Shown: piece by piece, positions 15,894 through 25,589 of the stretch
Layout of the letters: each line of letters starts with the position of its first letter
How positions within the stretch are numbered: the stretch's first letter is position 1
Origin: Pseudomonas oryzihabitans
Lineage (GTDB): Bacteria > Pseudomonadota > Gammaproteobacteria > Pseudomonadales > Pseudomonadaceae
Direction: 5' to 3'
DNA length: 64,000 bases
Assembly: GCF_007665395.1 (NCBI RefSeq)
Contig: NZ_VDND01000001.1
Span: 434,001 to 498,000 of the forward strand
Made by a program: the position numbers and the translations under genes
The notes under the pieces: generated by a model
The model's input: only the letters and a program-made list of their open reading frames with translations
Databases searched by the model: none
What the model was told of the DNA's origin: nothing

Positions 15894-17081
15894 ATGCACG
15901 CTGCCCCACAACGGCTGACGCCGCTGGCCGATAGCTCCCCTGCCGCCGTGGTGGCCGGCTTCGTCGCCATGCTGGTGGGCTATACCAGCTCCCTGGTGCT
16001 GATGTTCCAGGCCGGCCAGAACGCCGGCCTGAGCCCCGGGCAGATCTCCTCCTGGATCTGGGCGCTGTCCATCGGCATGGCCGCGACCACCATAGGCCTC
16101 TCGCTCAAGTACCGCACGCCCATCGTCATCGCATGGTCGACCCCGGGCGCCGCCCTGCTGGTCACCAGCCTGCCGTCGGTGCCCTACAGCGATGCCATCG
16201 GCGCCTTCGTCATCTGCGCGGCCCTGCTGGCCCTCTGCGGCCTCACCGGCAGCGTCGACCGGCTGCTGCGCCGGGTGCCGCCGGCCCTGGCCGCGGCGCT
16301 GCTGGCCGGCATCCTGTTCCGCATCGGCATCGAGATCTGCACGGCGGCCCAGCACCGGACCGCCCTGGTCCTCGGCATGGCGCTGGCCTACCTGCTGGCC
16401 AAGCGCCTGCTCCCGCGCTATTGCGTGCTCATCGCCCTGCTCGCGGGGCTGGTGCTGGCGGCCGCACTGGGCCTGCTGGACTTCCAGACCCTGCGCCTGG
16501 AGCTGGCCGTGCCGGTCTGGACCACACCGACCTTCTCCCTGGCCGCCACCATCGGCATCGCCATTCCGCTGTTCGTGGTGGCCATGGCGTCGCAGAACAT
16601 GCCCGGCATCGCCGTGCTGCGTACCGACGGCTATGCGGTACCCGCCTCCCCGCTGATCGCCACGACCGGCATCGCCTCGCTGCTGCTGGCCCCCTTCGGC
16701 GCCCATGGCATCAACCTCGCCGCCATCAGCGCGGCGATCTGCACCGGACCCCAGGCGCATGAGGACGCCAGCAAGCGCTACACCGCGGCGGTCTGGTGCG
16801 GGCTGTTCTACGGGATCGCCGGGTTGTTCGGCGCGACCCTGGCGGCGCTCTTCGCCTCCCTGCCCAGCGAGCTGGTGATCTCGGTCGCCGCCCTGGCCCT
16901 GCTGGGTTCGATCATGAATGGCTTGCATGGCGCCCTGGCCGAACCCAGCCAGCGGGAGCCGGCCTTGATCACCTTTTTGGTCACCGCCTCGGGGCTGACC
17001 CTGGCCGGGATCGGCTCGGCGTTCTGGGGGCTGGTGGCCGGGCTATTGGCCAGTCTGCTACTCACCGCACGCCGCCGTTAG
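15894..17081 (+). CDS. benE: BenE-family benzoate/proton symporter
   Basis: A 395-residue membrane protein with about twelve hydrophobic segments. It matches the BenE family: FVAMLVGYTSSLVLMFQA at the N-terminus, YRTPIVIAWSTPGAALL, VVAMASQNMPGIAVLRTDGY, GAHGINLAAISAAICTG and the KRYTAAVWCGLFYG segment. No benzoate-degradation genes are in the window, so the physiological substrate is inferred. The start at 15894 fits because family N-termini begin just before the first span. Confidence 0.88.
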   Translation: MHAAPQRLTPLADSSPAAVVAGFVAMLVGYTSSLVLMFQAGQNAGLSPGQISSWIWALSIGMAATTIGLSLKYRTPIVIAWSTPGAALLVTSLPSVPYSDAIGAFVICAALLALCGLTGSVDRLLRRVPPALAAALLAGILFRIGIEICTAAQHRTALVLGMALAYLLAKRLLPRYCVLIALLAGLVLAAALGLLDFQTLRLELAVPVWTTPTFSLAATIGIAIPLFVVAMASQNMPGIAVLRTDGYAVPASPLIATTGIASLLLAPFGAHGINLAAISAAICTGPQAHEDASKRYTAAVWCGLFYGIAGLFGATLAALFASLPSELVISVAALALLGSIMNGLHGALAEPSQREPALITFLVTASGLTLAGIGSAFWGLVAGLLASLLLTARRR

Positions 17082-17137
17082 GAAACCTGGCCGCTCTTGA
17101 CCGGTCGGAACTGGATCCTTCCCGTCAGGAGAACACC

Positions 17138-18139
17138 ATGTCCCGTACCAATCGCCAGTTCCTGCTCGCCAAACGCCCGTCCGGCGAACCCACTGCCGAC
17201 ACCTTCGAGCGGGTCGAGCAGCCGGTCGGCGAACCCGGCGCCGGCCAGGTGCTGATCAAGAACCTCTTCCTGTCCCTCGATCCGGCCATGCGCGGCTGGA
17301 TGAACGAGGGCAAGTCCTACATCAAGCCCATCGGCATTGGCGAGGTCATCCGCGCCCTGGGCGTGGGCGAGGTGGTGGCGTCCAACCACCCCGACTTCAA
17401 GGCCGGCGACACCGTCAACGGCATGCTCGGCATTCAGGACTATTACCTGGGCGAGCCCCAGGGCTTCTACCGGGTGGATCCGAGCAAGGCCAGCCTGCCG
17501 CAATACCTCTCGGTACTGGGCATGACCGGCCTGACCGCCTACTTCGGCTTGCTGGACGTGGGCGAGCCCAAGGCCGGCGAGACCCTGGTGGTTTCCGGTG
17601 CCGCCGGGGCGGTCGGCAGCATGGTCGGCCAGATCGGCAAGCTCAAGGCCTGCCACGTGGTCGGTATCGCCGGTGGCGCGGAGAAATGCCGCTACCTGAT
17701 CGAAGAACTCGGCTTCGATGCCGCCATCGACTACAAGGCCGAGCCGGACCTGGCTGCCGCACTCGCCCGCGAATGCCCCAATGGCATCGACGTCTACTTT
17801 GACAACGTCGGCGGGCCGACCCTGGACGCCGTCCTCGCGCAGATCAACTTCCGCGCCCGGGTGGTGCTCTGCGGCGCCATCAGCCAGTACAACAGCGACA
17901 AGGTGCAGGGTCCGCAGAATTACCTGGCGCTGCTCAGCAACCGGGCGCGCATGGAAGGTTTCATCGTGCTGGACCACGTCGCCCACTACGCCGAGGCCCA
18001 ACAGCAGCTGGCGATCTGGCTGGCGGACGGCCAGCTCAAATCCCGCGAGCACGTGGTGGAGGGGCTGGACACCTTCCCGCAGACCCTGTTGAAGCTGTTC
18101 TCCGGCGAAAACTTCGGCAAGCTGGTCCTCAAGGTCTGA
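17138..18139 (+). CDS. NADP-dependent MDR oxidoreductase (zinc-independent)
   Basis: The 333-residue medium-chain dehydrogenase/reductase resembles leukotriene-B4/prostaglandin reductases and bacterial CurA-type enone reductases. Evidence: KNLFLSLDPAMRGWM near the N-terminus, SGAAGAVGSMVGQIGK as the nucleotide-binding loop, DVYFDNVGGPTLDAVL, and a C-terminal FSGENFGKLVLKV. Such enzymes reduce the C=C bond of alpha,beta-unsaturated carbonyls with NADPH. A GGAG site lies before the ATG. It is preceded and followed by unrelated genes. Confidence 0.88.
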   Translation: MSRTNRQFLLAKRPSGEPTADTFERVEQPVGEPGAGQVLIKNLFLSLDPAMRGWMNEGKSYIKPIGIGEVIRALGVGEVVASNHPDFKAGDTVNGMLGIQDYYLGEPQGFYRVDPSKASLPQYLSVLGMTGLTAYFGLLDVGEPKAGETLVVSGAAGAVGSMVGQIGKLKACHVVGIAGGAEKCRYLIEELGFDAAIDYKAEPDLAAALARECPNGIDVYFDNVGGPTLDAVLAQINFRARVVLCGAISQYNSDKVQGPQNYLALLSNRARMEGFIVLDHVAHYAEAQQQLAIWLADGQLKSREHVVEGLDTFPQTLLKLFSGENFGKLVLKV

Positions 18140-18189
18140 GGCAAGCGCCGGAAAAGCGTCACGGGCAGGCCAAAAGCGGGGTCTGCTCG

Positions 18190-18216
18190 GCCGCCAGACG
18201 TCAAGTGTCTGGCGGC
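18190..18216. terminator. Hairpin after the MDR oxidoreductase
   Basis: A 10-bp perfect stem (18190-18199 with 18207-18216) with a 7-base loop and no T-run. It may be a Rho-assisted or weak terminator. Confidence 0.5.
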
Positions 18217-18312
18217 TAATGGCCATCTGAAGCCTAAATCATTGATTTTTATACACCAGCGGGGCTGGCACGTTTCTCGCTGTAGCGGGACTATCCGCCA
18301 AGGAGAACAGGC

Positions 18313-19236
18313 ATGGTCCCGCCCTCATCCAACACCATCAATCTCGATCGCGCCCGCCAGCAGCGCAACGCCAGCCAGGCTGCCCTCACCCGGGAAAGCG
18401 ATCCCGAGGTCCTCGGCGCCCTGCGCCAGCGTCTGACCACCGTGCTGCAAACCTCTCTCGACCTGGAGCGGGTGCTGCAGCTCTTCCGCCAGGAAACGAG
18501 CGCGCTGGTGGAGCTGCCCGGGCTCGCCTACCGCAATGGGCGCGAAGACGTCGCCATCAGCCTGGGCGAAGACGGGGAACACCAGGTGCACTACCACCTG
18601 AGCCACGGCGACATCCGCCTGGGCGACCTGACCTTCCACCGTGCCGAGCGCTTCCAGGACAGCGAGCTCGCGGCACTGGAGTATCTGCTTGGCAGCCTGA
18701 TGTTCCCGCTGCGCAACGCCCTGCTCTATCGCGAGGCGCTGAACAACGCCCTGCGCGATGCCCTGACGGGGGTGGGTAATCGCAATGCCCTGGACCGCGC
18801 CCTGGTCCGTGAACTGGAACTGGCCCGCCGTACCCAGCAGCCGCTGTCGCTGTTGATGCTGGATCTCGACCACTTCAAGCGGATCAACGACCGCTTCGGC
18901 CACAGCGTCGGCGACGACGTGCTGCGCCAGACCGCCAGCACCATCGGCAACTGCCTGAGAAGCATGGACATGGTATTCCGCTTTGGCGGCGAGGAATTCT
19001 GCGTGCTGCTGTCGGCCACGGCCCATGCGGCGGCGCACGTCGTGGCCGAGCGCTTGAGGACGGCGGTCGAAGCCCAGGCCAGCGGCGATGGTGCCATCCC
19101 CTTGCCGGTCACCCTGAGCATCGGCCTGGCGACCCTGCGCGACGTGGAGTCACCGCGCTGCCTGTTGCTACGCGCGGACCGTGCGCTCTACCAGGCCAAG
19201 GCCGGCGGACGTAATCGCCTCTGCAGCCTGACCTGA
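18313..19236 (+). CDS. Diguanylate cyclase (GGDEF)
   Basis: A 307-residue cytoplasmic protein. An N-terminal region of about 140 residues resembles a degenerate GAF-like sensor (LTTVLQTSLDLERVLQLFRQ, then HYHLSHGDI). The GGDEF domain follows from DALTGVGNRNALD onward. The catalytic motif is GGEEF (225-229), with an RxxD inhibitory site (RSMD, 216-219), so it is expected to make cyclic di-GMP with product feedback. AGGAG lies before the ATG. It appears monocistronic and converges on rluB. Confidence 0.9.
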   Translation: MVPPSSNTINLDRARQQRNASQAALTRESDPEVLGALRQRLTTVLQTSLDLERVLQLFRQETSALVELPGLAYRNGREDVAISLGEDGEHQVHYHLSHGDIRLGDLTFHRAERFQDSELAALEYLLGSLMFPLRNALLYREALNNALRDALTGVGNRNALDRALVRELELARRTQQPLSLLMLDLDHFKRINDRFGHSVGDDVLRQTASTIGNCLRSMDMVFRFGGEEFCVLLSATAHAAAHVVAERLRTAVEAQASGDGAIPLPVTLSIGLATLRDVESPRCLLLRADRALYQAKAGGRNRLCSLT

Positions 19237-19260
19237 AGGTCGCCTGCTGGCAGGCGACCT
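19237..19260. terminator. Hairpin between converging GGDEF gene and rluB
   Basis: A 10-bp perfect stem (19237-19246 with 19251-19260) with a CTGG loop begins one base after the GGDEF gene's stop codon and lies 7 bp beyond the rluB stop. It could serve both strands. Confidence 0.65.
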
Positions 19261-19266
19261 CACCTC

Positions 19267-20319
19267 TTAGCGGCGACCACCCTTGCCGGTGCCACCACCA
19301 CTCGGCCCCCGGCGGGGTGCGATACCCGGCGCCGTGCGCCCCTTGCTGACCGGCTTGCGCCCGACGTCGCTCGGCCGCTCGGCCACCGCCGACCCCTGGG
19401 GCTTGCTGACCTTGTTCGCCTTGCCGCGCGATCCACGGCCGGCATCGGTTGGCCGCGAGGTCTTGCGCTGTTGCCGCTCGAGCTTGTCCTTGGTCTTGGC
19501 ACCCATCGCCGGCAGGGCCACCGACGGCAGGCCGACCTCGGCGGCGAGGATATCTATCTCCGCCTGATTCATTTCGCGCCAGCGACCCGCCGGCAGATCG
19601 CTGGTCATGAATACCGGCCCGAAGCGCACCCGCTTGAGGCGGCTCACCACCAGCCCCTGCGATTCCCACAGGCGACGTACCTCGCGGTTGCGACCCTCCA
19701 TCACCACGCAATGGAACCAGTGGTTGAAGCCATCGCCTTCCGGCGCCTGCTGGACATCGGTGAAGCGCGCCGGACCGTCGTCGAGGATGACGCCGTTCTT
19801 CAGCCGCAGCAGCATCTCTTCGGTCACCTCGCCGCGTACCCGCACCGCGTACTCGCGGTCCATCTGGTAGGACGGATGCATCAGGCGGTTGGCCAGCTCG
19901 CCATCGGTGGTGAACAGCAGCAGGCCGGTGGTGTTGATGTCCAGGCGACCGACGTTGATCCAGCGCCCCTGCTTGGGCTTGGGCAGGCGATCGAAGACGG
20001 TGGGTCGACCTTCGGGGTCGTCACGGGTACAGATCTCGCCCTCGGGCTTGTTGTAGATCAGTACCCGGCGAACCACTTCCTCGGCCTGGTCGCGCTTGAG
20101 CAGGCGCCCGTCCACCGCGATGGCATCCTTGGGCATCACCCGCAGACCGAGGGTGGCGACCACGCCATTGACCTTGATGCGGCCTTCGCCGATCCAGGCT
20201 TCGACGTCGCGACGCGAACCGACGCCGAGGCGCGAGAGCACCTTCTGCAGCTTTTCGCCGGCCGGCGCGGGGGTGGTTTCGTCGAGGGATTCGTTCTGGG
20301 GATTCTTGTCGAGGGTCAT
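19267..20319 (-). CDS. rluB: 23S rRNA pseudouridine synthase B
   Basis: The enzyme converts U2605 (E. coli numbering) of 23S rRNA to pseudouridine. The 350-residue protein has an S4 RNA-binding domain (about 22-70, [18 protein letters not shown]), then the catalytic domain with [14 protein letters not shown], where Asp127 is catalytic, and NREVRRLW. The C-terminal 70 residues are a basic, Gly/Arg-rich tail typical of RluB. It stands downstream of the eda terminator and converges with a diguanylate cyclase gene. Confidence 0.94.
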   Translation of the reverse strand: MTLDKNPQNESLDETTPAPAGEKLQKVLSRLGVGSRRDVEAWIGEGRIKVNGVVATLGLRVMPKDAIAVDGRLLKRDQAEEVVRRVLIYNKPEGEICTRDDPEGRPTVFDRLPKPKQGRWINVGRLDINTTGLLLFTTDGELANRLMHPSYQMDREYAVRVRGEVTEEMLLRLKNGVILDDGPARFTDVQQAPEGDGFNHWFHCVVMEGRNREVRRLWESQGLVVSRLKRVRFGPVFMTSDLPAGRWREMNQAEIDILAAEVGLPSVALPAMGAKTKDKLERQQRKTSRPTDAGRGSRGKANKVSKPQGSAVAERPSDVGRKPVSKGRTAPGIAPRRGPSGGGTGKGGRR

Positions 20320-20371
20320 CAGGCACCTCCCGGTGTAGTGGACGACAACGGCGCCGCGGAATGGGCGCCAG

Positions 20372-20404
20372 GAAAAAGGCAGGGGCGCATGATAGCGCCC
20401 CTGC
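20372..20404 (-). terminator. Intrinsic terminator of the zwf-pgl-eda operon
   Basis: On the minus strand a 10-bp stem (20395-20404 with 20379-20388) is followed by CCTTTTTCC, 46 bp after the eda stop codon. Confidence 0.85.
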
Positions 20405-20449
20405 TCGCGCCAGCCTAGCTCGCCTGGCGGGTGACGGATGGCCGCAGCG

Positions 20450-21094
20450 CTAGTCGAGCGTGGCCAGGGCCTCGCGACTCAGCTGCTCGACGCGGCTCCA
20501 GTCCTTGGCCTTCACCACGTCGCCGGGCAGCATCCAGCTGCCGCCCACGCACAGCAGGTTGGGCTGCTGGAAGTACTGCTTCACGTTGCCCGGATTGACC
20601 CCGCCCGTGGGGCAGAACTTGAGCTCGGCGAAGGGACCGGCGAAGGCCTTCAGCGCATCCACGCCGCCATAGACATTGGCCGGGAACAGCTTGAAGCGGC
20701 GATAGCCGAGGCGGTAGGCCTGCATGATTTCCGAGGGTGTGGCGATCCCCGGCAGCAGCGGAATGGGCGCGGACACGCCAGCCTGGAGGATTTCCTCGGT
20801 GGTACCGGGGGTGACGATGAACTGGGCGCCAGCCTCGACCGCCGCATCGAACATCCGCACGTCGAGCACCGTACCGACCCCGACGTCCAGATTCGGCCGC
20901 TCCCGGCGCAGCAGGCGTACCGCCTCCAGGCCATGGGCCGATCTCAGGGTGATCTCCAATGCGGTGAGACCACCGGCCGCCATGGCGTCGGCGAACGGCA
21001 GCACGTCGGCCGGGTCGTTGATCACGATCACCGGCAGGATCCGCGCGCGGGCGCACAGGGCATCTAGGGTCGCGATCTTGTTCTGCATGTCCAC
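20450..21094 (-). CDS. eda: 2-keto-3-deoxy-6-phosphogluconate aldolase
   Basis: KDPG aldolase splits 2-keto-3-deoxy-6-phosphogluconate into pyruvate and glyceraldehyde 3-phosphate, the last step of the Entner-Doudoroff route. The 214-residue protein has catalytic Glu47 (LEITLRS) and the Schiff-base lysine 135 (RRFKLFPAN), plus the PGTTEEIL and FCPTGGVN phosphate loops. The GTG at 21094 has GAGGAG seven bases upstream. An ATG two codons later is less well spaced. It is the third gene of zwf-pgl-eda and ends at a strong terminator. Confidence 0.96.
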   Translation of the reverse strand: MDMQNKIATLDALCARARILPVIVINDPADVLPFADAMAAGGLTALEITLRSAHGLEAVRLLRRERPNLDVGVGTVLDVRMFDAAVEAGAQFIVTPGTTEEILQAGVSAPIPLLPGIATPSEIMQAYRLGYRRFKLFPANVYGGVDALKAFAGPFAELKFCPTGGVNPGNVKQYFQQPNLLCVGGSWMLPGDVVKAKDWSRVEQLSREALATLD

Positions 21095-21108
21095 AACTCA
21101 ACTCCTCG

Positions 21109-21819
21109 TCAGGGGCACCAATAGACGACCAGGGGTTCGCGGAGGAACGCCTTGATCGGAGTGGCCAGCTCGTCGCCCTCGGCCAGAGCGGTTTCCAGCA
21201 CCTGTCGCTTGCCCACGCCCTGGATGGCGAGGATCTGCTGCCGTGCCCGACTCAGGTAGGCGCGACTCAGGGTGATACGGGTCTGGGGCGCGGATGGCGC
21301 GATGCCAGGGAAAGTCAGTCGCTCGCTGGCCGGGTCCAGGGCCTCTTCCAGGCCGGGACTGCCGGGAAACAGCGAGGCGGTATGGGCGTCGTCGCCCATG
21401 CCCAGTACCAGCACATCGGGCGTCCCCAGGGCAGCGCGCACGCGGGCCTCGGTCAGGGCCATGCCCTCTTCCACCGAGTTCGCCGGGCTGTAGAGGTCGA
21501 CGAACCCCGCGGCGGCGGCGGGCCCCTGCAGCAGATGCTTGCGCAGCAGGCCGGCATTGCTGTCCGGATCGTCGGCGGGCACCCAGCGCTCGTCCGCCAG
21601 GGTGACCAAGACCTTGCTCCACTCCAGCTCGGCCTGGGCCAGGCGCTCCAGGAAGGGCACCGGACTGCGCCCGCCGGATACGATCAGCAGAGCTTCCCCG
21701 CGCGCCGCCAGGGCTTTGCGCAGGCCGGTGCTGACCGCCTCGGCCAGGACCGCGGCGTGGGTCTCGCGGTCAGCCAGTTCGCGCAGGGTCACGCCCTGCC
21801 CCAGATCAGACGTCGCCAT
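21109..21819 (-). CDS. pgl: 6-phosphogluconolactonase
   Basis: The enzyme hydrolyses 6-phosphogluconolactone to 6-phosphogluconate, linking Zwf to the Entner-Doudoroff pathway. The 236-residue DevB-type protein has [39 protein letters not shown] and [15 protein letters not shown], all family hallmarks. The start overlaps the zwf stop by 14 bp, indicating coupled translation. eda follows 14 bp downstream. Confidence 0.96.
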   Translation of the reverse strand: MATSDLGQGVTLRELADRETHAAVLAEAVSTGLRKALAARGEALLIVSGGRSPVPFLERLAQAELEWSKVLVTLADERWVPADDPDSNAGLLRKHLLQGPAAAAGFVDLYSPANSVEEGMALTEARVRAALGTPDVLVLGMGDDAHTASLFPGSPGLEEALDPASERLTFPGIAPSAPQTRITLSRAYLSRARQQILAIQGVGKRQVLETALAEGDELATPIKAFLREPLVVYWCP

Positions 21820-23275
21820 ACCAGGATCTCCCGTCGCGTGCGATCAGGGCGATGGAGGTCAGGGGACCCCAGCTGCCCGCCGCATAGGACTTGGGCGAAT
21901 CGCCCATCTTCGACCAGCCATCCATCAGCTGGTCGCACCATTTCCAGGCCGCCTCGATCTCGTCCTTGCGGACGAACAGCGACTGATTGCCCTGCATGAC
22001 TTCCAGCAGCAGCCGCTCGTAGGCATCCGGCGTCCGCAGGTGCTTGAAGGTTTCCGAGAAGTTCAGCTGCAACGGCCCGCTGCGCAGCTGCATGCCCTTG
22101 CGCAGGCCCTGGTCCTTGCTCATCACCTGCAGCGAGATCCCTTCGTCCGGCTGGATGCGGATGATCAGGCGGTTGCTGATCAGGCTGCGCTGCTCGGGCG
22201 CGAAGATGTAGTGCGGCGGTTCCTTGAAGTGGATGACGATCTGCGACAGCTTCTGCGGCATGCGCTTGCCGGTACGCAGATAGAAAGGCACCCCGGACCA
22301 GCGCCAGTTGCGGATGTCCGCGCGAATGGCGACGAAGGTCTCGGTGCGGCTTTCGGTGTTGGAGTTGGGTTCTTCGAGATACCCCGGCACCGGCTTGCCG
22401 TCGCTGTAGCCCGAGGTGTACTGCCCCAGCACCACGCGGCTGGCCAACTGGTCGGCGGTGATCGGCTCCAGCGCCTTGAGCACCTTGACCTTCTCGTCAC
22501 GGATGCTGTCGGCCGACAGATCCGCCGGCGGATCCATGGCGGTCAGGCAGAGCAGCTGCAGCAGGTGGTTCTGCACCATGTCACGCAGCTGGCCGGCCTG
22601 GTCGAAGTAGCCCCAGCGGCCTTCGATGCCGACCTTCTCGGCCACGGTGATCTCCACGTGGGAGATGTAGTTCTGGTTCCATTGCGTCTCGAACAGGCTG
22701 TTGGCGAAACGTAGGGCGATGAGGTTCTGGACGGTTTCCTTGCCCAGGTAGTGGTCGATGCGATAGACGCGGTCTTCCGGGAAGAAGCGCGCCACGGCGT
22801 CATTGACCACCTTGGAGGATTCCAGGTCGTAGCCGATGGGCTTTTCCATCACCACCCGGGTCCGCTCGCAGAGACCCACGGCGGCGAGGTTCTCGCAGAT
22901 GGCGCTGTAGACCAGCGCCGGGGTGGCGAAATAAGCGATCAGCGGAGCGGTTTCACCCACATCCTCGGCAAGTCCCGTATAGTCTTCGCGGTTACGAAAA
23001 TCGATGGCGCGATAGCCCAGGCGCGCGCGCATCCGGCTCCACACCGCTTCGTCCCAATCGGCCTTGGGCACATAGTGGCGCAACCGCTCCTCGATGTGCT
23101 CGAGCTGCTTGACCCCATCGCCCTGGTCACGCGCCAGCGCCATGATGCGGGTATCCTCGTGCAGCAGACCTTCGCGATCCAGCTGGTACAGGGCAGGGAA
23201 AAGTTTGCGCAGGGCCAGATCGCCCAACGCGCCGAAGATTGCCAGGGTACAGGGTAGAACTCGGACGCCAGCCAT
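21806..23275 (-). CDS. zwf: Glucose-6-phosphate 1-dehydrogenase
   Basis: The enzyme oxidises glucose 6-phosphate to 6-phosphogluconolactone with NAD(P)+. The 489 residues have the usual length. The N-terminal dinucleotide fold starts with [11 protein letters not shown], and the active-site signature [13 protein letters not shown] (catalytic His and Lys) lies near 170. [10 protein letters not shown] and [10 protein letters not shown] are also diagnostic. It heads zwf-pgl-eda, divergent from the repressor gene hexR across 163 bp. Confidence 0.96.
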   Translation of the reverse strand: MAGVRVLPCTLAIFGALGDLALRKLFPALYQLDREGLLHEDTRIMALARDQGDGVKQLEHIEERLRHYVPKADWDEAVWSRMRARLGYRAIDFRNREDYTGLAEDVGETAPLIAYFATPALVYSAICENLAAVGLCERTRVVMEKPIGYDLESSKVVNDAVARFFPEDRVYRIDHYLGKETVQNLIALRFANSLFETQWNQNYISHVEITVAEKVGIEGRWGYFDQAGQLRDMVQNHLLQLLCLTAMDPPADLSADSIRDEKVKVLKALEPITADQLASRVVLGQYTSGYSDGKPVPGYLEEPNSNTESRTETFVAIRADIRNWRWSGVPFYLRTGKRMPQKLSQIVIHFKEPPHYIFAPEQRSLISNRLIIRIQPDEGISLQVMSKDQGLRKGMQLRSGPLQLNFSETFKHLRTPDAYERLLLEVMQGNQSLFVRKDEIEAAWKWCDQLMDGWSKMGDSPKSYAAGSWGPLTSIALIARDGRSWYGDV

Positions 23276-23438
23276 AAATATTCGTTCTTTTACTTAAAGT
23301 TTGAGATATTCCGGCACCATGATAGGGGAGCCGGGGCGATTCGCGTAGTCTTTATATTAAAAAATACGGTCCAGGGTCAGCCTGGGCCAACCCTTTTATA
23401 GCCCTAGGATAGAGGCACAACAACCACTAGGAGTTCTC

Positions 23439-24308
23439 ATGGATCGTGCCAGCACCCTGCTGCAAACCATCCAGACCCGTATCGGCGAACTCAACCGCGC
23501 GGAACGCAAGGTCGCCGAGGTCATCCTGCAGAACCCTCGGCAGGCCACCCGCTACACCATCGCCGCCCTCGCCCAGGCGGCGCAGGTCAGCGAGCCCACG
23601 GTCAATCGCTTCTGCCGCTCCCTCGGCGTGAGCGGCTATCCGGAGATGAAGATCCAGCTGGCGCAAAGCATCGCCAGCGGCGCGGTCTACGTCAGCCAGG
23701 CGGTGGCGGCCAACGATGAACCCGAGGCCTACGCGGAAAAGATCTTCAGCAGTACCATCGCCTCCCTGGACAGCGCCCGCCAGCGCCTGGACGCCAAGGT
23801 GGTGGATCGCGCGGTCGACCTGCTGATCCAGGCACGGCAGATCCATTTCTTCGGCCTGGGCGCTTCGGCGCCAGTGGCCTTGGACGCCCAGCACAAGTTC
23901 TTCCGCTTCAACATGGCGGTCTCGGCGCACTCGGACGTGCTGATGCAGCGGATGCTCGCCTCCATTGCCCAGACCGGCGAGCTGTTCGTGATCATTTCCT
24001 ATACCGGGCGCACCCGTGAACTGGTGGACGTGGCCAAGCTGGCGCGAGACAACGGCGCCTCGGTGCTCGGCCTCACCGCCAGCAACACCCCGCTGGCCAA
24101 GGTCTGCACCCTGAGCCTGGACATCCCGCTGCCGGAAGACACCGACATCTACATGCCCATGACCTCGCGGATCATCCAGCTGACCGTGCTGGACATCCTG
24201 GCCACCGGGGTGACGCTCAAGCGCGGCGTGGACTTCCAGCCGCACCTGCGCAAGGTCAAGGAAAGCCTGATCGCGACCCGCTATCCGTCGGAGCCCGACC
24301 AGGGCTAA
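23439..24308 (+). CDS. hexR: RpiR-family repressor of central carbon metabolism
   Basis: HexR represses zwf and other Entner-Doudoroff genes and is released by KDPG. The 289-residue protein has an N-terminal HTH (about 1-77, [19 protein letters not shown]) and a C-terminal SIS phosphosugar-binding domain (about 125-255, with [19 protein letters not shown] and [17 protein letters not shown]). AGGAG lies 7 bases before the ATG. Its place divergent from zwf is the standard Pseudomonas arrangement. I could not find a clear TTGT-N7-ACAA operator in the 163-bp gap. Confidence 0.94.
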   Translation: MDRASTLLQTIQTRIGELNRAERKVAEVILQNPRQATRYTIAALAQAAQVSEPTVNRFCRSLGVSGYPEMKIQLAQSIASGAVYVSQAVAANDEPEAYAEKIFSSTIASLDSARQRLDAKVVDRAVDLLIQARQIHFFGLGASAPVALDAQHKFFRFNMAVSAHSDVLMQRMLASIAQTGELFVIISYTGRTRELVDVAKLARDNGASVLGLTASNTPLAKVCTLSLDIPLPEDTDIYMPMTSRIIQLTVLDILATGVTLKRGVDFQPHLRKVKESLIATRYPSEPDQG

Positions 24309-24326
24309 GCACCCTACCCCAAGTGC

Positions 24327-24417
24327 AAAAACCTGCTTACGATTTCGCGAGCTAGAGCCAAACAAGGCGATTTCAACGCGGTTTGGCCGACGCGCAGCAG
24401 ATCGTAAGCAGGTTTTT
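24327..24417. repeat. 91-bp hairpin element between hexR and the PerM-like gene
   Basis: Perfect 17-bp inverted ends (24327-24343 with 24401-24417: AAAAACCTGCTTACGAT and its complement) enclose 57 bp holding a nested pair GCCAAAC / GTTTGGC. The outer A and T runs make it a plausible bidirectional terminator. Its size and nested symmetry also resemble a miniature dispersed element. Its right end supplies bases of the stop codon of the PerM-like gene. Confidence 0.75.
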
Positions 24418-25466
24418 TAGATGTCGTCGCGGTGGCTGAACAAGTCCCAGGTGGACATGAACAGCGCGGCGATCAGCGGGCCGATGACGAAGCCGTTCAG
24501 GCCGAACAGCGACATGCCGCCGATGGTGGAGATCAGCACCACGTAGTCGGGCATCTTGGTGTCCTTGCCGACCAGGATGGGACGCAGCAGGTTGTCCACC
24601 AGGCCGATCACCACCACGGCGAAGACGATCAGGATCACCCCCTTGATCACCGACCCGGTAGCGAGGAAGTAGATGGCCACCGGCACCCAGATCAGCGCCG
24701 AGCCGACCGCGGGCAGCAGCGACAGGAAGGCCATCAGGGTACCCCAGAGCACCGCCCCCTGGACGCCCAGCACGCCGAGGATGAAGCCGCCCAGGGCGCC
24801 CTGCACCACGGCGACGATGATGTTGCCCTTGACCGTGGCGCGCACCACCGCGGTGAACTTGGCCATCAGGCTGCGCTTGTGCATGTCGCTCAGCGGGATG
24901 GCCTTGCGAATCAGCGCCACCAGCTGCGAACCGTCGCGCAGCAGGAAGAACAGCAGGTAGAGCATCACGCCGAAGCCGATGAGGAACTGGAAGGTGCCCT
25001 GGCCGAAGCTGAAGGCCTGGGTCGCGACCCATTGGCTCCCCTGCATGGCGCCGGCGGACAGTTTCTGGCGGATGCCTTCCAGGTCACCGGCACCGAAGCG
25101 CTCCAGGACATTGCGCACCGAATCCGGCAACGCGCCCCAGACCTGCTGGTAGTACTGGCCGAAATTCAGCTGGCCGCTACTGATCTGCTGATAGAGCAGC
25201 GAGCCTTCCTGGACCAGGGAAATGGCGATGAACACCACGGGCAGGATGACGATGAGCAGGATCACGAACAGCGTGCAGAGCGCGCCGACGGTGCGGCGGC
25301 CATTGAAGCGCCGGACGAACCAGCGCTGCAGCGGCGCGAACAGGATGGCGAGGATGGCGCCCCAGAACACCGCGCCTAGGAAGGGCGTGAGGATCCAGAC
25401 GAAGGCCAGCGAGACCACCACCAGCAGGATCAGGAACGTCTTGTTTTCCAGCCGAGCACTTTTCAT
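24417..25466 (-). CDS. AI-2E/PerM-family membrane protein
   Basis: A 349-residue inner-membrane protein of the AI-2E transporter (PerM/YdiK) family. It has two N-terminal spans (LLVVVSLAFVWILTPFLG, VFWGAILAILFAPL), a third (LFVILLIVILPVVFIAISLV), a soluble middle domain (about 95-150) and a C-terminal group of spans. The conserved PDYVVLISTIGGMSLFGLNG and GFVIGPLIAALF lie near the end. Members export signals or help Na+/H+ balance, and the substrate here is unknown. The ATG at 25466 gives the usual N-terminus, and the longer upstream frame is not family-like. Confidence 0.88.
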   Translation of the reverse strand: MKSARLENKTFLILLVVVSLAFVWILTPFLGAVFWGAILAILFAPLQRWFVRRFNGRRTVGALCTLFVILLIVILPVVFIAISLVQEGSLLYQQISSGQLNFGQYYQQVWGALPDSVRNVLERFGAGDLEGIRQKLSAGAMQGSQWVATQAFSFGQGTFQFLIGFGVMLYLLFFLLRDGSQLVALIRKAIPLSDMHKRSLMAKFTAVVRATVKGNIIVAVVQGALGGFILGVLGVQGAVLWGTLMAFLSLLPAVGSALIWVPVAIYFLATGSVIKGVILIVFAVVVIGLVDNLLRPILVGKDTKMPDYVVLISTIGGMSLFGLNGFVIGPLIAALFMSTWDLFSHRDDI

Positions 25467-25589
25467 TGGCTTTCGCGATTCCGAACAAGGAGGACAGGCC
25501 TTGCTTAGAGCCTCGGAAGCCGTGGGGTTCCCATGAGTGCCCGCAACTTGACCCACGGAGACGCGCCGGGGCGGCCGGCGCGCCCGGGA

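Noticed and set aside
23276..23438. HexR operator TTGT-N7/8-ACAA in the zwf-hexR gap
   Set aside because: No copy with acceptable spacing was found by eye. AT-rich stretches such as TATTAAAAAATA are present but do not match well enough.
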